Below, one piece after another: positions 7,979 through 17,127 of a stretch of 64,000 nt of DNA (positions are counted from its first letter, which is position 1; each line of letters begins with the position of its first letter). The DNA comes from an uncultured Pelagibacteraceae bacterium. GTDB taxonomy: Bacteria > Pseudomonadota > Alphaproteobacteria > Pelagibacterales > Pelagibacteraceae. Where the stretch lies: contig CACDIC010000005.1 of assembly GCA_902552805.1 (NCBI GenBank), forward strand, positions 42,230 to 106,229, read 5' to 3'. The position numbers were made by a program, and so were the translations under genes. The notes beneath the pieces were generated by a model. The model made no database searches, had not been told where the DNA came from, and saw nothing but the letters and a program-made list of their open reading frames with translations.

Positions 7979-8827
7979 ATGGACTTAAAAAAAATTCTTC
8001 CCGAAAACGGACCCCCAATAAACGAGGTTAATAAATACATAGAAAAATATAAAAATGACTTAATAGTCATTAAATATGGAGGAAATGTTTTAATTGATAG
8101 AAATATCTTTGATAATTTTATTACTGATTTAAGTATTTTAAATAAATTAGGTCTTTCAGTTATTGTAGTTCATGGTGGAGGTCCGAGAATCAAGAGAGAA
8201 TTAGATAAATCTAATATTCAATCAAAATTTATAAGAGGGCTAAGAGTCACTGATAAAAAAATTATAAACATTGTTGAATCAGTCTTAATAGATTTTAACA
8301 ATGATATTGTAAGCTCTTTGAACAAAAAAAATACAGAAGCAGTCTCGATCCACACTAAAAAAGATAATATTATTGAGGTCGTACCAGAGGCAAAAGAACT
8401 GGGTTTTGTTGGTCTACCAAATAAGATTAATAACGATATTTTATTGGATATAATTCAACAAAATAAAATACCAATTGTTTCACCATTAGGTTTAGATAAA
8501 AACAATCAAACACATAATATTAATGGTGATACTGCGGCAATGGCTGTAGCTAAATCTGTCAAATCAAGGAGATTACTATTGATGACAAATGTTGATGGTG
8601 TTTTAAATAAAGAAAAAAAACTTATAGATGAAATATCCTCATCCGAAATATTAGAGATGGTAAAAAATGAGACAATTACTGAGGGAATGATACCCAAAAT
8701 AAATGCTTGTCTAGATGCTGTTAAAAATGGAGTTACAGCAGCAGGTATAATTAATGGTACAAAACAGCATTCTTGTTTGTGGGAAATTTTCTCAGACAAG
8801 GGATCAGGTACATTAATAAGAAAATGA
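7979..8827 (+). CDS. argB: Acetylglutamate kinase
   Basis: ArgB phosphorylates N-acetylglutamate, the second step of arginine synthesis. The 282-aa protein shows the amino-acid-kinase motifs KYGGNVL (about 33-39), VVHGGGPRI (about 64-72), NGDTAAMAVA (about 182-191) and TEGMIPKI (about 240-247). An N-terminal extension before the first strand is typical of the arginine-inhibited, hexameric form, so feedback control by arginine is likely (inference). Its TGA overlaps the ATG of the HAD gene (ATGA). argH appears at the right end of the window but is unlinked. Confidence 0.96.
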   Translation: MDLKKILPENGPPINEVNKYIEKYKNDLIVIKYGGNVLIDRNIFDNFITDLSILNKLGLSVIVVHGGGPRIKRELDKSNIQSKFIRGLRVTDKKIINIVESVLIDFNNDIVSSLNKKNTEAVSIHTKKDNIIEVVPEAKELGFVGLPNKINNDILLDIIQQNKIPIVSPLGLDKNNQTHNINGDTAAMAVAKSVKSRRLLLMTNVDGVLNKEKKLIDEISSSEILEMVKNETITEGMIPKINACLDAVKNGVTAAGIINGTKQHSCLWEIFSDKGSGTLIRK

Positions 8828-9513
8828 ATTTAAAAGAAAAAAAATATCTGCTACTTGATCTTGATGGTGTTTGTTATGGAAAGCACAATAACTATTCTTT
8901 AGAGCGTGTGTTTGGTCAAGTTTCAAAGAGGATGACTCAATTTATATCTGAAAAACTTAAAATTAATAAGGATAAAGCTAAAGAATTACAAACAAATTAT
9001 TTTTATAAATATAATACATCACTAAGAGGATTAATGGTCCATAATGGAATATCACCAGATGAATTTTTATCTTACGTCCATGAAATTGATTTATCATTTA
9101 TGAAAGAAGATAAAATTATGAGAAATGAACTTAAACAATTAGATATGGAAAAATTTATCTTCACCAATGGTAGTGCTGAACATGCTGCTAATATTTTAAC
9201 TCACTTGGGTGTGTATGATTTATTTGGAAGAGATAAGGTTTTTGATATTAAAGACGCTGGTTATGTACCTAAACCAGAAGCGGAAACCTTCGACTTAATG
9301 GTAAAAAAATTTGGCATAAATCCAAAAGAGACTATTTACATTGAAGATATAGCTAAAAATTTAAGTATAGGTCACGAACGAGGTTGTACAACCGTTTGGT
9401 TAATTAATGACGAGCATTTTGGAAAAATGGATGCAGACAAAGATTTTATTTCACACAAAATTGAAAATCTGTCTTTATTTCTAAAAGAAATAAGGCTATT
9501 AAAAAGTAATTAA
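8824..9513 (+). CDS. HAD-superfamily phosphatase (pyrimidine 5'-nucleotidase type)
   Basis: This is a 229-aa haloacid dehalogenase-fold phosphohydrolase. The catalytic motif I is [10 protein letters not shown], motif [11 protein letters not shown], and motif [10 protein letters not shown]; a helical cap lies between motifs I and II. The closest described group from memory is the SDT1-like pyrimidine 5'-nucleotidases, which often sit next to argB in Alphaproteobacteria, but the substrate is unproven. The ORF track starts at 8773 inside argB. The ATG at 8824 fits the domain start and gives the usual ATGA coupling with argB. dapD follows after 2 nt. Confidence 0.85.
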   Translation: MNLKEKKYLLLDLDGVCYGKHNNYSLERVFGQVSKRMTQFISEKLKINKDKAKELQTNYFYKYNTSLRGLMVHNGISPDEFLSYVHEIDLSFMKEDKIMRNELKQLDMEKFIFTNGSAEHAANILTHLGVYDLFGRDKVFDIKDAGYVPKPEAETFDLMVKKFGINPKETIYIEDIAKNLSIGHERGCTTVWLINDEHFGKMDADKDFISHKIENLSLFLKEIRLLKSN

Positions 9514-9515
9514 TT

Positions 9516-10343
9516 ATGTCTTTAGAAAAAATAATCAATGATGCTTGGGAAAATAAAGATCAGGTAAACCAAAATTCTGATCAAAATTTAAAAGATGCTA
9601 TTAACCAAGTTATTGCTGATTTAGATAGTGGTAAATCAAGAGTTGCTGAGAAAATAAATGGAGAATGGGTAACTCATCAGCACCTTAAGAAAGCTATAAT
9701 GTTAAGTTTTAGAATTTACCCAATGGAAAATTTAAATGGTCCTTATAGTAGTTGGTATGATAAATCACATTTACTAAAAGGTAAAACTGCAGGATGGACC
9801 AAAGCTGATCATGAAAAAGCAGGTTTTAGAATGGTTCCGAACTCACCGGTAAGAAAAGGTTCATTTGTAGGAAAAAATGCTGTTCTTATGCCATGTTATG
9901 TAAACATTGGAGCATATATTGACGAAGGAACAATGATAGATACTTTTGCAAGAGCTGGTAGTTGTTGTCAGATAGGTAAGAATTGCCATATTTCTGCAGG
10001 TTCAGGTGTTGGTGGAGTTCTAGAGCCCGCTCAAGCTTTACCAACAATCATAGAGGATAATGTATTTCTTGGAGCGATGTCTGAGGTAGTTGAAGGAGTA
10101 ATTGTTGGAGAAGGTTCAGTTTTAAGTATGGGTATGTATATTGGTCAATCAACTAAAATAGTTGAGAGAAAAACTGGAAAAATTACTTATGGTAAAATAC
10201 CACCTTATTCAGTTGTAGTTCCAGGCTCGTTGCCTGATAAAAATAATTCTTCTGCACCCTCCTTGTATTGTGCGGTAATAATTAAACAAGTTGATGAAAA
10301 AACAAGATCTAAAACTTCTATTAACGACCTCTTAAGAGACTAA
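9516..10343 (+). CDS. dapD: Tetrahydrodipicolinate N-succinyltransferase
   Basis: DapD succinylates tetrahydrodipicolinate with succinyl-CoA in the DAP/lysine pathway. The 275-aa length matches the family. The N-terminal helical domain is followed by left-handed beta-helix hexapeptide repeats, for example the run from [19 protein letters not shown] to [17 protein letters not shown] (about 108-210). [13 protein letters not shown] is a family signature. It is paired with dapE, which starts 2 nt downstream and later removes the succinyl group, so DAP is made here by the succinylase branch. Confidence 0.97.
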   Translation: MSLEKIINDAWENKDQVNQNSDQNLKDAINQVIADLDSGKSRVAEKINGEWVTHQHLKKAIMLSFRIYPMENLNGPYSSWYDKSHLLKGKTAGWTKADHEKAGFRMVPNSPVRKGSFVGKNAVLMPCYVNIGAYIDEGTMIDTFARAGSCCQIGKNCHISAGSGVGGVLEPAQALPTIIEDNVFLGAMSEVVEGVIVGEGSVLSMGMYIGQSTKIVERKTGKITYGKIPPYSVVVPGSLPDKNNSSAPSLYCAVIIKQVDEKTRSKTSINDLLRD

Positions 10344-10345
10344 AA

Positions 10346-11503
10346 ATGAAAACTTTAAATGAGTTAAAATTAGCTAAAGAGCTAATCAGATTTCCTTCCA
10401 TCACCCCAGTTGATGCTGGAGTAATGAAATTTTTAGAAAAAAAATTAAAAAAATTAGGTTTCAAAACAAAAATATTGGAATTTAAAGAAAGAGGATTTCA
10501 GCCTGTAAAAAACTTGTATGCAAGATTAGGATCTAAGAAACCGAATTTTATGTTTGCAGGACATGTTGATATTGTCCCTCCAGGAAACATTAAGGATTGG
10601 ACAGTAAATCCATTTAAACCGTCTATCAAAAAAGGCTATTTAATTGGGAGAGGTGCAAATGATATGAAAAGCTCTGTTGCAGCTTTTGTGTCTGCAGTAA
10701 GCACTTTTTTATCAAAAAAGAGAAAATTCAACGGTTCAATAAGTTTACTTATTACCGGTGATGAAGAAGGTGATGCAGTAAATGGCACCAAAAAAGTTGT
10801 AGATTATTTAAAAAAAAGGAAAGAGAAAATTAATTTTTGTCTTGTTGGTGAACCAACAAATCCAAATAAATTAGGTGAAATGATAAAGATTGGACGAAGG
10901 GGTAGTTTAACTGGTAAATTAAATATTTTTGGTCAGCAAGGCCATGTTGCATATCCTCATAGAGCTAATAATCCCTCAACTATAATTGTAAAAATTTTAA
11001 AAGAATTAAAAGATATAAAATTTGATAGAGGATCAAAAAACTTCCAACCTACAAACTTAGAGGTTACAAAAATAAATATTAATAATAACGCTGATAATGT
11101 TATCCCGGCTATGGCTGAGGCAACATTTAATATAAGGTTTAATAATAAACATTCGTCAAATTCTATTAAAAATAGACTTAATAAAATTTTTAAAAAAATA
11201 ACCAAGAAAAATAAATCAAAATTTAAAATTGATTATAGAGTTTCAGGTGAGGCATTTCTAACACAGCCAAATGAAACAACGCACATGATACAAAATATCA
11301 TAAAAAAAGTTACCAAAATTAAACCAAAGTTATCTACTACAGGTGGAACCTCTGATTTAAGATTTATAAGAAAAATATCACCTGGTCTTGAATTTGGTTT
11401 AGTGGGAAAAACAATGCATAAAGTTGATGAAGCTGTATCTTTAAAAGATCTAAAAAATCTTAAGAAAATTTATGAAAATATTTTACTAAATTATTTTAAA
11501 TGA
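10346..11503 (+). CDS. dapE: Succinyl-diaminopimelate desuccinylase
   Basis: DapE is a di-zinc M20 hydrolase that removes succinate from N-succinyl-LL-DAP. The 385-aa protein carries the metal and catalytic motifs in order: FAGHVDIVPPG (His, about 72), GRGANDMKSS (Asp, about 105), GDEEGDA (catalytic Glu pair, about 138) and VGEPTN. The dimerisation domain follows, and the final ligand is in MHKVDEAV (about 357). It is coupled to dapD upstream, and its TGA overlaps the ATG of the HDAC-family gene. Confidence 0.96.
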   Translation: MKTLNELKLAKELIRFPSITPVDAGVMKFLEKKLKKLGFKTKILEFKERGFQPVKNLYARLGSKKPNFMFAGHVDIVPPGNIKDWTVNPFKPSIKKGYLIGRGANDMKSSVAAFVSAVSTFLSKKRKFNGSISLLITGDEEGDAVNGTKKVVDYLKKRKEKINFCLVGEPTNPNKLGEMIKIGRRGSLTGKLNIFGQQGHVAYPHRANNPSTIIVKILKELKDIKFDRGSKNFQPTNLEVTKININNNADNVIPAMAEATFNIRFNNKHSSNSIKNRLNKIFKKITKKNKSKFKIDYRVSGEAFLTQPNETTHMIQNIIKKVTKIKPKLSTTGGTSDLRFIRKISPGLEFGLVGKTMHKVDEAVSLKDLKNLKKIYENILLNYFK

Positions 11504-12423
11504 AAACAGCGATCATAAATTCTGAATCCTATGAAAAACATAATACTGGTGATGGTCATCCTGAGCAGCCCAAAAGAGTAATTGCTATAAAAGAAAAATT
11601 AAAAAAAAGAAAAGACCTTATCTGGTATAAGCCAGATAGTGTTCCTGAAGATATATTATCTATGACACATTCTAAGGACTATATAATTAATTTAAAAAAT
11701 TCTTTTCCTCAAAAAGGTCTTAAGTTTTTAGATGGCGATACAGTTGTATCACCTGAAAGTAAAAAAGCAGTTTTTGATGCTGCTGGTTCAACAATAAGAG
11801 CAATAGATGGAATTGAGAACAATCAATATAAAAATGCATTCTGTTTGGCTAGACCACCTGGACACCATGCTGAAAAAAATAAGGCCATGGGATTTTGTTG
11901 TATATCAAATGCGGGGGTAGCAACGAACTATTTAGTGAAAAAATATAAATACAAAAGAATTGCCTGTGTAGATTTTGATGTGCACTGGGGTAACGGAAAT
12001 TATGATGTTATGCGTGATAATAAAAATTCATTATATATTTCTACACATCAATATCCTTTTTATCCTGGAGGTGGAACGGATAAAGATAAAGGAGACTTTA
12101 ACAATTCATTGAATATCCCTTTGCCCGCTGGCACAAACTCAGAAGAATACTTTAATGCATTTGATAGAGTGTTAGAAAGACTAGTACAATATAAACCAGA
12201 TTTTCTAATATTTTCAGCAGGTTTTGATGCACATAAAGATGATCCATTAGCTCAATTCCAGCTAAGCTCAAAAGATTTTTATGAAATTACTAAAAGAACA
12301 TTAAGAGCTACTAATAAGTTTACTGCAGGTAAAGTTGTTTCTATACTTGAGGGTGGGTATGATTTAAATGCCTTAGCAGAAAGCGCTAATGAACATGTAA
12401 ATGCCTTGGTAGAATTCAACTGA
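11500..12423 (+). CDS. Histone deacetylase family (AcuC/acetylpolyamine amidohydrolase-like) deacetylase
   Basis: This 307-aa arginase/deacetylase-fold enzyme has all the zinc-hydrolase landmarks. These are the N-terminal GHPEQPKRV, the general-base histidines in ARPPGHHAEKNKAMGF (about 122-137), the metal ligands in DFDVHWGNG (about 164-172) and FSAGFDAHKDDPL (about 237-249), and the transition-state Tyr in LEGGYDLNA (about 286-294). Such enzymes remove acetyl groups from protein lysines, polyamines or small amides; the substrate is unknown. The ATG overlaps the dapE stop. Just downstream (30 nt) lies a SET-domain gene, an intriguing pair of lysine-directed enzymes. Confidence 0.92.
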   Translation: MKTAIINSESYEKHNTGDGHPEQPKRVIAIKEKLKKRKDLIWYKPDSVPEDILSMTHSKDYIINLKNSFPQKGLKFLDGDTVVSPESKKAVFDAAGSTIRAIDGIENNQYKNAFCLARPPGHHAEKNKAMGFCCISNAGVATNYLVKKYKYKRIACVDFDVHWGNGNYDVMRDNKNSLYISTHQYPFYPGGGTDKDKGDFNNSLNIPLPAGTNSEEYFNAFDRVLERLVQYKPDFLIFSAGFDAHKDDPLAQFQLSSKDFYEITKRTLRATNKFTAGKVVSILEGGYDLNALAESANEHVNALVEFN

Positions 12424-12453
12424 TAAATATTTAGCTCATCATAAATCATCTTC

Positions 12454-12948
12454 ATGAAATTGTACAAAATTAGAAAATCAAAAATTGATAATAAAGGTCG
12501 TGGGCTTTATGCTACTAAAGATATCGCTGAAGGCACAAAAATTGTTAATTACTTGGGAAAAATAATTACAAATAAAGAAGTTGAAGAGTCAGACAAATAT
12601 GACAATAAAAAACCTATTTACTTATTTACTCTAAATAAAAAATATACCCTTGATGGTGATTTCTCATTTAATATTGCTGGATTAGTAAATCATAGTTGTG
12701 ATGCGAACGCACGTTATGATGGTAAGGGTTTAAAAATTTGGATAACAGCTGATAGAGATATTAAGAGAGGTGAAGAGATAACTTGTGATTATGGATTTAG
12801 TTTTGATAAAGAAGATTACAAACAATTTCCCTGTAAATGTAAATCAAAGAATTGTTGTGGTTTTATAATTCGTGAGGAAAGTCGTTGGAGGATTCATCGT
12901 AAATTTGCGATGAGTAATAAAAAAAAATTAATAAATAACTCTCGTTAA
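12454..12948 (+). CDS. SET-domain protein (putative lysine methyltransferase)
   Basis: This 164-aa protein is almost entirely a SET domain. The N-terminal part is NKGRGLYATKDIAEGTKIVNYLG (SAM-binding), the knot motif is NHSCDANA (about 77-84), the catalytic segment is EEITCDYGF (about 107-115), and a post-SET cysteine cluster CKCKSKNCCGF (about 127-137) can bind zinc. In eukaryotes this fold methylates protein lysines with SAM; a few bacterial examples act on histone-like or ribosomal proteins. The target here is unknown. The C-terminus is basic. It lies 30 nt after the HDAC-family gene and ends with a 21-nt convergent overlap with truA. Confidence 0.9.
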   Translation: MKLYKIRKSKIDNKGRGLYATKDIAEGTKIVNYLGKIITNKEVEESDKYDNKKPIYLFTLNKKYTLDGDFSFNIAGLVNHSCDANARYDGKGLKIWITADRDIKRGEEITCDYGFSFDKEDYKQFPCKCKSKNCCGFIIREESRWRIHRKFAMSNKKKLINNSR

Positions 12949-13668
12949 ATAGAGACCTTGTGATGGTGCAGGTGGTGCACATAATTCTCTTTTTTTAGAC
13001 TCCATTACATTTATAAATTTTTTTAATGTCCATTTTTTTTCCCCAACATATTTTAAACAACCAACCATGGACCGGACTTGCTGTTGTAAAAAAGATTGGG
13101 ATCTAAATTCTATTTCTATTTTATCTTTTGTAGATTTGATTTTTACTAATTTCATGGTTTTTATTGGACTTTTAGCCCTGCAACTTGATTTTCTAAAAGT
13201 ACTAAAATCTATAGTTCCTATTAATTTTTTTGCACTTTTCCTCATTAATTTTAAATCAAGATCTTTCATAATGTGTCAGCCTCTATTTTCATCTAAAACT
13301 GGTCCACTGATCCGATTTATAATCACGTAATTATAAACTCTCATTTTAGCTGAAAATCTGGCATGAAAATTTTTACTTCTTTTTTTAATCTTAAGTATTG
13401 CTATTCCATCTTTATTCAAAAAGTGATTGATTGATTTTAGGAACCTATCGATTTTGATAATCTTATTTTTACAATCAAAATGTGCTGACTGTTCTTTAGC
13501 ATGAACCCCTACGTCCAACCTTCCAGCTCCATATATTGTAATATTTTCTTTTAATAGTTTTGAAATTTTATTTTGTAATAATCCCTGAACAGTTTTTCCC
13601 TTTTTCTGAATTTGCCACCCTCTAAAATTAGTGCCCACATATTCAATTAAGATCTGATATCTAAACAT
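12928..13668 (-). pseudogene. truA: tRNA pseudouridine(38-40) synthase, interrupted by in-frame TGA
   Basis: The two ORFs at 13276-13668 and 12928-13269 are one reading frame of 246 codons plus stop, the normal TruA length, separated only by a TGA at 13278-13276. The context reads ...DENRG-stop-HIMKDLD..., where relatives have Trp before His, so a TGG-to-TGA change explains it. The catalytic Asp is kept in GAGRLDVGVHA (residue 52), although the usual form is GRTDAGVHA. The C-terminal half is intact (SFLQQQVRSMVGCLKYVG). TGA is a normal stop elsewhere (dapE, argB), so it is not reassigned. It could be a true nonsense mutation, a leaky UGA-C readthrough, or a sequencing error. The 5' end overlaps fmt by 8 nt. 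Confidence 0.88.
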
Positions 13669-14593
13669 TTAATAACTTTGAACCCTTTTTAATTTGGGAG
13701 CCCAACATGAATTCACTAATTTTTTGTGCTCTTTTTCCTTGCCTTTGAATTTCAAGAATCTTGATTGATTGATTGTTCTTACATGCTACTTCCAGCTGAT
13801 TTGAAATTATTTCTCCAACTTGACCTTTGCCATTACCAATTTCGGCTTTCAAAATTTTATATCTTTCGCCATTAAAACTAAAAGAAGCACCTGGGGAGGG
13901 AAATAATCCATTTATTTTTCCAATTATTTTAAATGCATCCTCGTCCCAATCAATCTGTGACTCCTCCTTATCAATTTTTTTTGCATAAGTAGCTTTTGAA
14001 TGATCCTGATCAATAAACTTCGCCTTATCTTCAAGTATATCGTCCACATTATCTAAAATTTTTTCAGCAGCTAAAGCAGATAGTTTTTCTGAAATTTCTT
14101 GAGCATTTTGGTTTTGATCTATTTTGATTTTATAAATATTACTAACTGGTCCACTATCCAATTCTTTTTTGATCTTCATGATACTTATGCCAGTTTCAGG
14201 ATCTAAATTCATAATTGATCTCTGAATTGGTGCTGCGCCTCGCCAACTAGGAAGAATTGAGGCGTGAACATTTACAAAACCTTTTTTGGTTAAGTTTAAA
14301 AAATTTTCAGGAATAATTTGTCCATATGCACACACTATTGCAAGATCAGCATTTAACTTTTTTAAAAATTCATACTCCTCTTGATTACCCTTCAGTGTCT
14401 TGGGTGTTCTATAATCTATATTTAAAGTTTCAGAGATACCCTGAATTGGACTCTTGTTGATTTTTTGTCCTCTATGAGATTTTTGTGGTGGTTGAGTAAA
14501 AACCACAGAAATATTATAACCATTTTGATATAGAGATTTTAAGATAGGAACACAAAATATTGGTGTACCCATAAAGATAATCTTATTTGCCAT
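13661..14593 (-). CDS. fmt: Methionyl-tRNA formyltransferase
   Basis: Fmt formylates Met-tRNAi using 10-formyl-THF. The 310-aa protein starts with IIFMGTPIFCVPIL (Rossmann-like strand) and has the catalytic and folate motif NVHASILPSWRGAAPIQRSI (about 109-128). A C-terminal OB-like tRNA-binding domain follows (about 205-310, including LFPSPGASFSF). It lies in the classic def-fmt-truA order, 2 nt after def and overlapping truA by 8 nt. Confidence 0.97.
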   Translation of the reverse strand: MANKIIFMGTPIFCVPILKSLYQNGYNISVVFTQPPQKSHRGQKINKSPIQGISETLNIDYRTPKTLKGNQEEYEFLKKLNADLAIVCAYGQIIPENFLNLTKKGFVNVHASILPSWRGAAPIQRSIMNLDPETGISIMKIKKELDSGPVSNIYKIKIDQNQNAQEISEKLSALAAEKILDNVDDILEDKAKFIDQDHSKATYAKKIDKEESQIDWDEDAFKIIGKINGLFPSPGASFSFNGERYKILKAEIGNGKGQVGEIISNQLEVACKNNQSIKILEIQRQGKRAQKISEFMLGSQIKKGSKLLNV

Positions 14594-14595
14594 CT

Positions 14596-15117
14596 TTAAA
14601 CTACTATTCTGTCTGGATTTTTTTTAATTTTTGAAATTTTTTTTATAATAAAATTTTTTTTTAATTTTGATAAATGATCAATAATTAATTTTCCATCTAA
14701 ATGATTTATTTCATGTTGAATACAAGTAGATAGAAGTCCATCACATTTAAGATTTTTCTTCTCTCCCTTTTCATCAATATATTCCACCTCACAAATTTTT
14801 GGTCTCTCAATTTCAATAAAAGTTTCAGGTATTGATAGACAACCCTCTTCGTACACCGATGTTTCTTCACTTAAGTTTTTTATTACAGGATTGATTAAAG
14901 CAATTGGTTGATTTTTTTCATCCTTATTCGAAACATCAACAACTAAAACCCTTTTAAGTATACCTACTTGAACTGCTGCAAGGCCAATTCCCTTTGAGTG
15001 ATACATTGTTTCAAATAAATCATCTATTAACTTTTTTTCATTAATTCCAATTTTTTCAATTGGATCGGAAACTTTTTTTAATATTTCATCTGGAACAATA
15101 ACAATTTCTTTAAGCAT
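14596..15117 (-). CDS. def: Peptide deformylase
   Basis: Def removes the formyl group from nascent N-termini. The 173-aa metalloenzyme shows all three family motifs: GIGLAAVQVG (about 44-53), EEGCLSIPE (Cys ligand, about 90-98) and QHEINHLDG (two His ligands and catalytic Glu, about 133-141). It acts on the substrates made by the next gene, fmt. It lies 23 nt after the 591-aa exported-protein gene on the same strand. Confidence 0.97.
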   Translation of the reverse strand: MLKEIVIVPDEILKKVSDPIEKIGINEKKLIDDLFETMYHSKGIGLAAVQVGILKRVLVVDVSNKDEKNQPIALINPVIKNLSEETSVYEEGCLSIPETFIEIERPKICEVEYIDEKGEKKNLKCDGLLSTCIQHEINHLDGKLIIDHLSKLKKNFIIKKISKIKKNPDRIVV

Positions 15118-15140
15118 AAAGTTAATAAATAAACTAATTT

Positions 15141-16916
15141 TTAAACTTTTAAAGGAAGAACTTTAAGTAATATCTTATTTCTCATCCAATCAATATTAAG
15201 CTTATTGAGAGCTGTGACTATAAAATAAATTGTATCTTCATCTATTCTCTCAATTTCATCTTGTCCAATCAATTCGGCTATTCTTAAAAGTGCTAAACCA
15301 GTTTCTTTATTATTAATCATAATTTGTATGTCTGTAGGGATTTCGTTTTCATCTATTTGATACAAATCATCATATTTTTCTGAAATTTCAATTCCATCAT
15401 ATCTCAATGACTCTAAAAATATAATGTCTTTTTTAGAAAGAAAATATTTTTTGTTTTTCTTAATTTTTTTTAAAAAATGATTTGTATCTTTAGAAATTTT
15501 AGAACTTGCATAATCACCATTGAAATAATTAATAAGTTTTGATTGATGCATAATTTCATTATTAAATTTAATTTTTTTATCTTCATCTTTTTCAATTTGA
15601 ATATTTGTATAATAAAAACTGGTTAAATTATCTGGTATATCTAAAGGATTTATCTTCTCGAGAAAAATTTTTAGTTCTCGATCAAACGCATTATCTAAAC
15701 CATCATCGTTAAATGAATTTTTTAATATTTTTAATAACTTTAATTTTTCTACCATTTCTGACTCAAGTAAAATTTTTTGATAAATAAGGGCTCTTCCCTC
15801 AATTTTAGTAAGTTTTTTATATTCTTTTTGAGCATTGAAAAGTTGATTAAAATCAAATTGAAATCTTTTATATAAATCAAATAACTCTTGTTCTGGATAA
15901 TTCTTATCATGAACAGCCTTTTCTATAGTTGCTATTTTTCCAATTTCTGAAACATCAATTTGCCTAAATGAGCCTAATAAGTTTGCAGATGAAAGGTATT
16001 TCCAAATTATTTTTTTCGTTTTATCATCTGGTTCGAAATTAAAATTGGGATTAGTTTGATGGGCTAGATAGAAATCAAATATTGATTCTTCAGAGACTGA
16101 TAGATCTATTTTTTTTGTATATTTTAGTAAATAATTTATTTTTTTTTCGAAATATTCATCCTTAAAACCTGACTCTTTTTTTAAATCCAAAATTAATTGA
16201 GCTTCCTCTCTTTTATTATCTTTAATCAAACAATAAATATTAAATTTAGATAAATACTCATCTGTAATTAATTGATTATTTTTTGAAAATACGCCACAAG
16301 CTTTATCAATATCTGAATTAGAAAGATATTCATCCACAAGGTATTTTGTAAGTTCAGAGAATAAATTAATTATTTGATTTTGGATTAAATATTCTTCGAT
16401 TAAATCTAGGTTTGAATTTTTTATTAACCAATCAGACTTTAATCCCAGAAATTCATCATCTGATATATTTTTTTTTGGATTATGAGCATTAATTAAGAGT
16501 AAAGTATTAATGATTTCAATTGCATCATTAGATAAATCCATCTTATTTAATTTTGTGAACAAATTTTTTAATTGGTCACCATCTGAGTGAGACCACATAT
16601 CTACATTAAGATCATAATCCTCTGGGTCATATAATCCGATTATCTTAATTTCTTTCGTATCAAACTTTTCATCAAGATTAATAATTGATTTTTGATTTTG
16701 ATTTTGTGTACCAAAAACACTTGGCTCAATACTCTCTTCAACTATATTTTCTTTATTTAAAATTTCTGAATTATTTATTAATTTATTTTCCTCAATTTCT
16801 TTTTTATCTATGTTCCAAATATCAACTGGTTTTTCCTCTGTATTGGCAATAGAAACAAAAAATAAAAAAAATAAAAAAAAAATTTTTTTTTTATTTAACA
16901 ATTTTAAAATTTTCAT
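15141..16916 (-). CDS. 591-aa exported protein, unknown function
   Basis: I do not recognise a named family. The N-terminus is a clear signal peptide: basic MKILKLLNKKK, a Phe/Leu-rich core, then IANTEEK (cleavage around residue 25), so the product is probably periplasmic or lipid-free envelope-facing. The rest is acidic, Asn/Lys/Asp-rich and almost wholly helical in character. Repeating helix pairs (for example DKACGVFSKNNQLITDEYLSKFNIYCLIKDNKREEAQLIL) look like an alpha-solenoid or TPR-like scaffold. There are no catalytic motifs. It overlaps the upstream 59-aa membrane gene by 26 nt and precedes def. A role in envelope assembly is only inference. Confidence 0.85.
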   Translation of the reverse strand: MKILKLLNKKKIFFLFFLFFVSIANTEEKPVDIWNIDKKEIEENKLINNSEILNKENIVEESIEPSVFGTQNQNQKSIINLDEKFDTKEIKIIGLYDPEDYDLNVDMWSHSDGDQLKNLFTKLNKMDLSNDAIEIINTLLLINAHNPKKNISDDEFLGLKSDWLIKNSNLDLIEEYLIQNQIINLFSELTKYLVDEYLSNSDIDKACGVFSKNNQLITDEYLSKFNIYCLIKDNKREEAQLILDLKKESGFKDEYFEKKINYLLKYTKKIDLSVSEESIFDFYLAHQTNPNFNFEPDDKTKKIIWKYLSSANLLGSFRQIDVSEIGKIATIEKAVHDKNYPEQELFDLYKRFQFDFNQLFNAQKEYKKLTKIEGRALIYQKILLESEMVEKLKLLKILKNSFNDDGLDNAFDRELKIFLEKINPLDIPDNLTSFYYTNIQIEKDEDKKIKFNNEIMHQSKLINYFNGDYASSKISKDTNHFLKKIKKNKKYFLSKKDIIFLESLRYDGIEISEKYDDLYQIDENEIPTDIQIMINNKETGLALLRIAELIGQDEIERIDEDTIYFIVTALNKLNIDWMRNKILLKVLPLKV

Positions 16917-17070
16917 TTGGAATGATTTTATCTATATTTTTTTTAGGAGCTGGAAAATCAATTTTATTAAGTAAAAAAATAATTAAAAAAAAGACAAACA
17001 ATAATAAAACTAATTTAGTTACAATACCCATAATACTTCGGCTTGAACTTGTTTTTTTTATAAATTGCAT
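16891..17070 (-). CDS. 59-aa single-span membrane protein, unknown function
   Basis: This gene falls one residue below the ORF-track cut-off. The frame starts at the ATG at 17070 (MQFIKKTSSSRSIMGIV), has one strong transmembrane helix (about residues 14-35, KLVLLLFVFFLIIFLL) and a short polar C-terminal tail beginning NKIDFPAPKKNIDKII. A basic N-terminus with the polar tail after the helix predicts N-in/C-out topology. It overlaps the start of the 591-aa exported protein by 26 nt in another frame, which suggests coupling and a shared envelope role. No Shine-Dalgarno is evident. A chance frame is possible in AT-rich DNA, but the protein-like TM-plus-tail design argues for a gene. Confidence 0.6.
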   Translation of the reverse strand: MQFIKKTSSSRSIMGIVTKLVLLLFVFFLIIFLLNKIDFPAPKKNIDKIIPNENFKIVK

Positions 17071-17127
17071 ATACTTTTAAGTAATTTCAAATTAAGACAT
17101 ATTTGTGGTTTTTCAATAAAGAAAATT

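Noticed and set aside
13276-13278. TGA reassigned to Trp
   Set aside because: argB, dapE, lepA and others end in TGA with immediate gene overlaps, so TGA is a normal stop in this genome.
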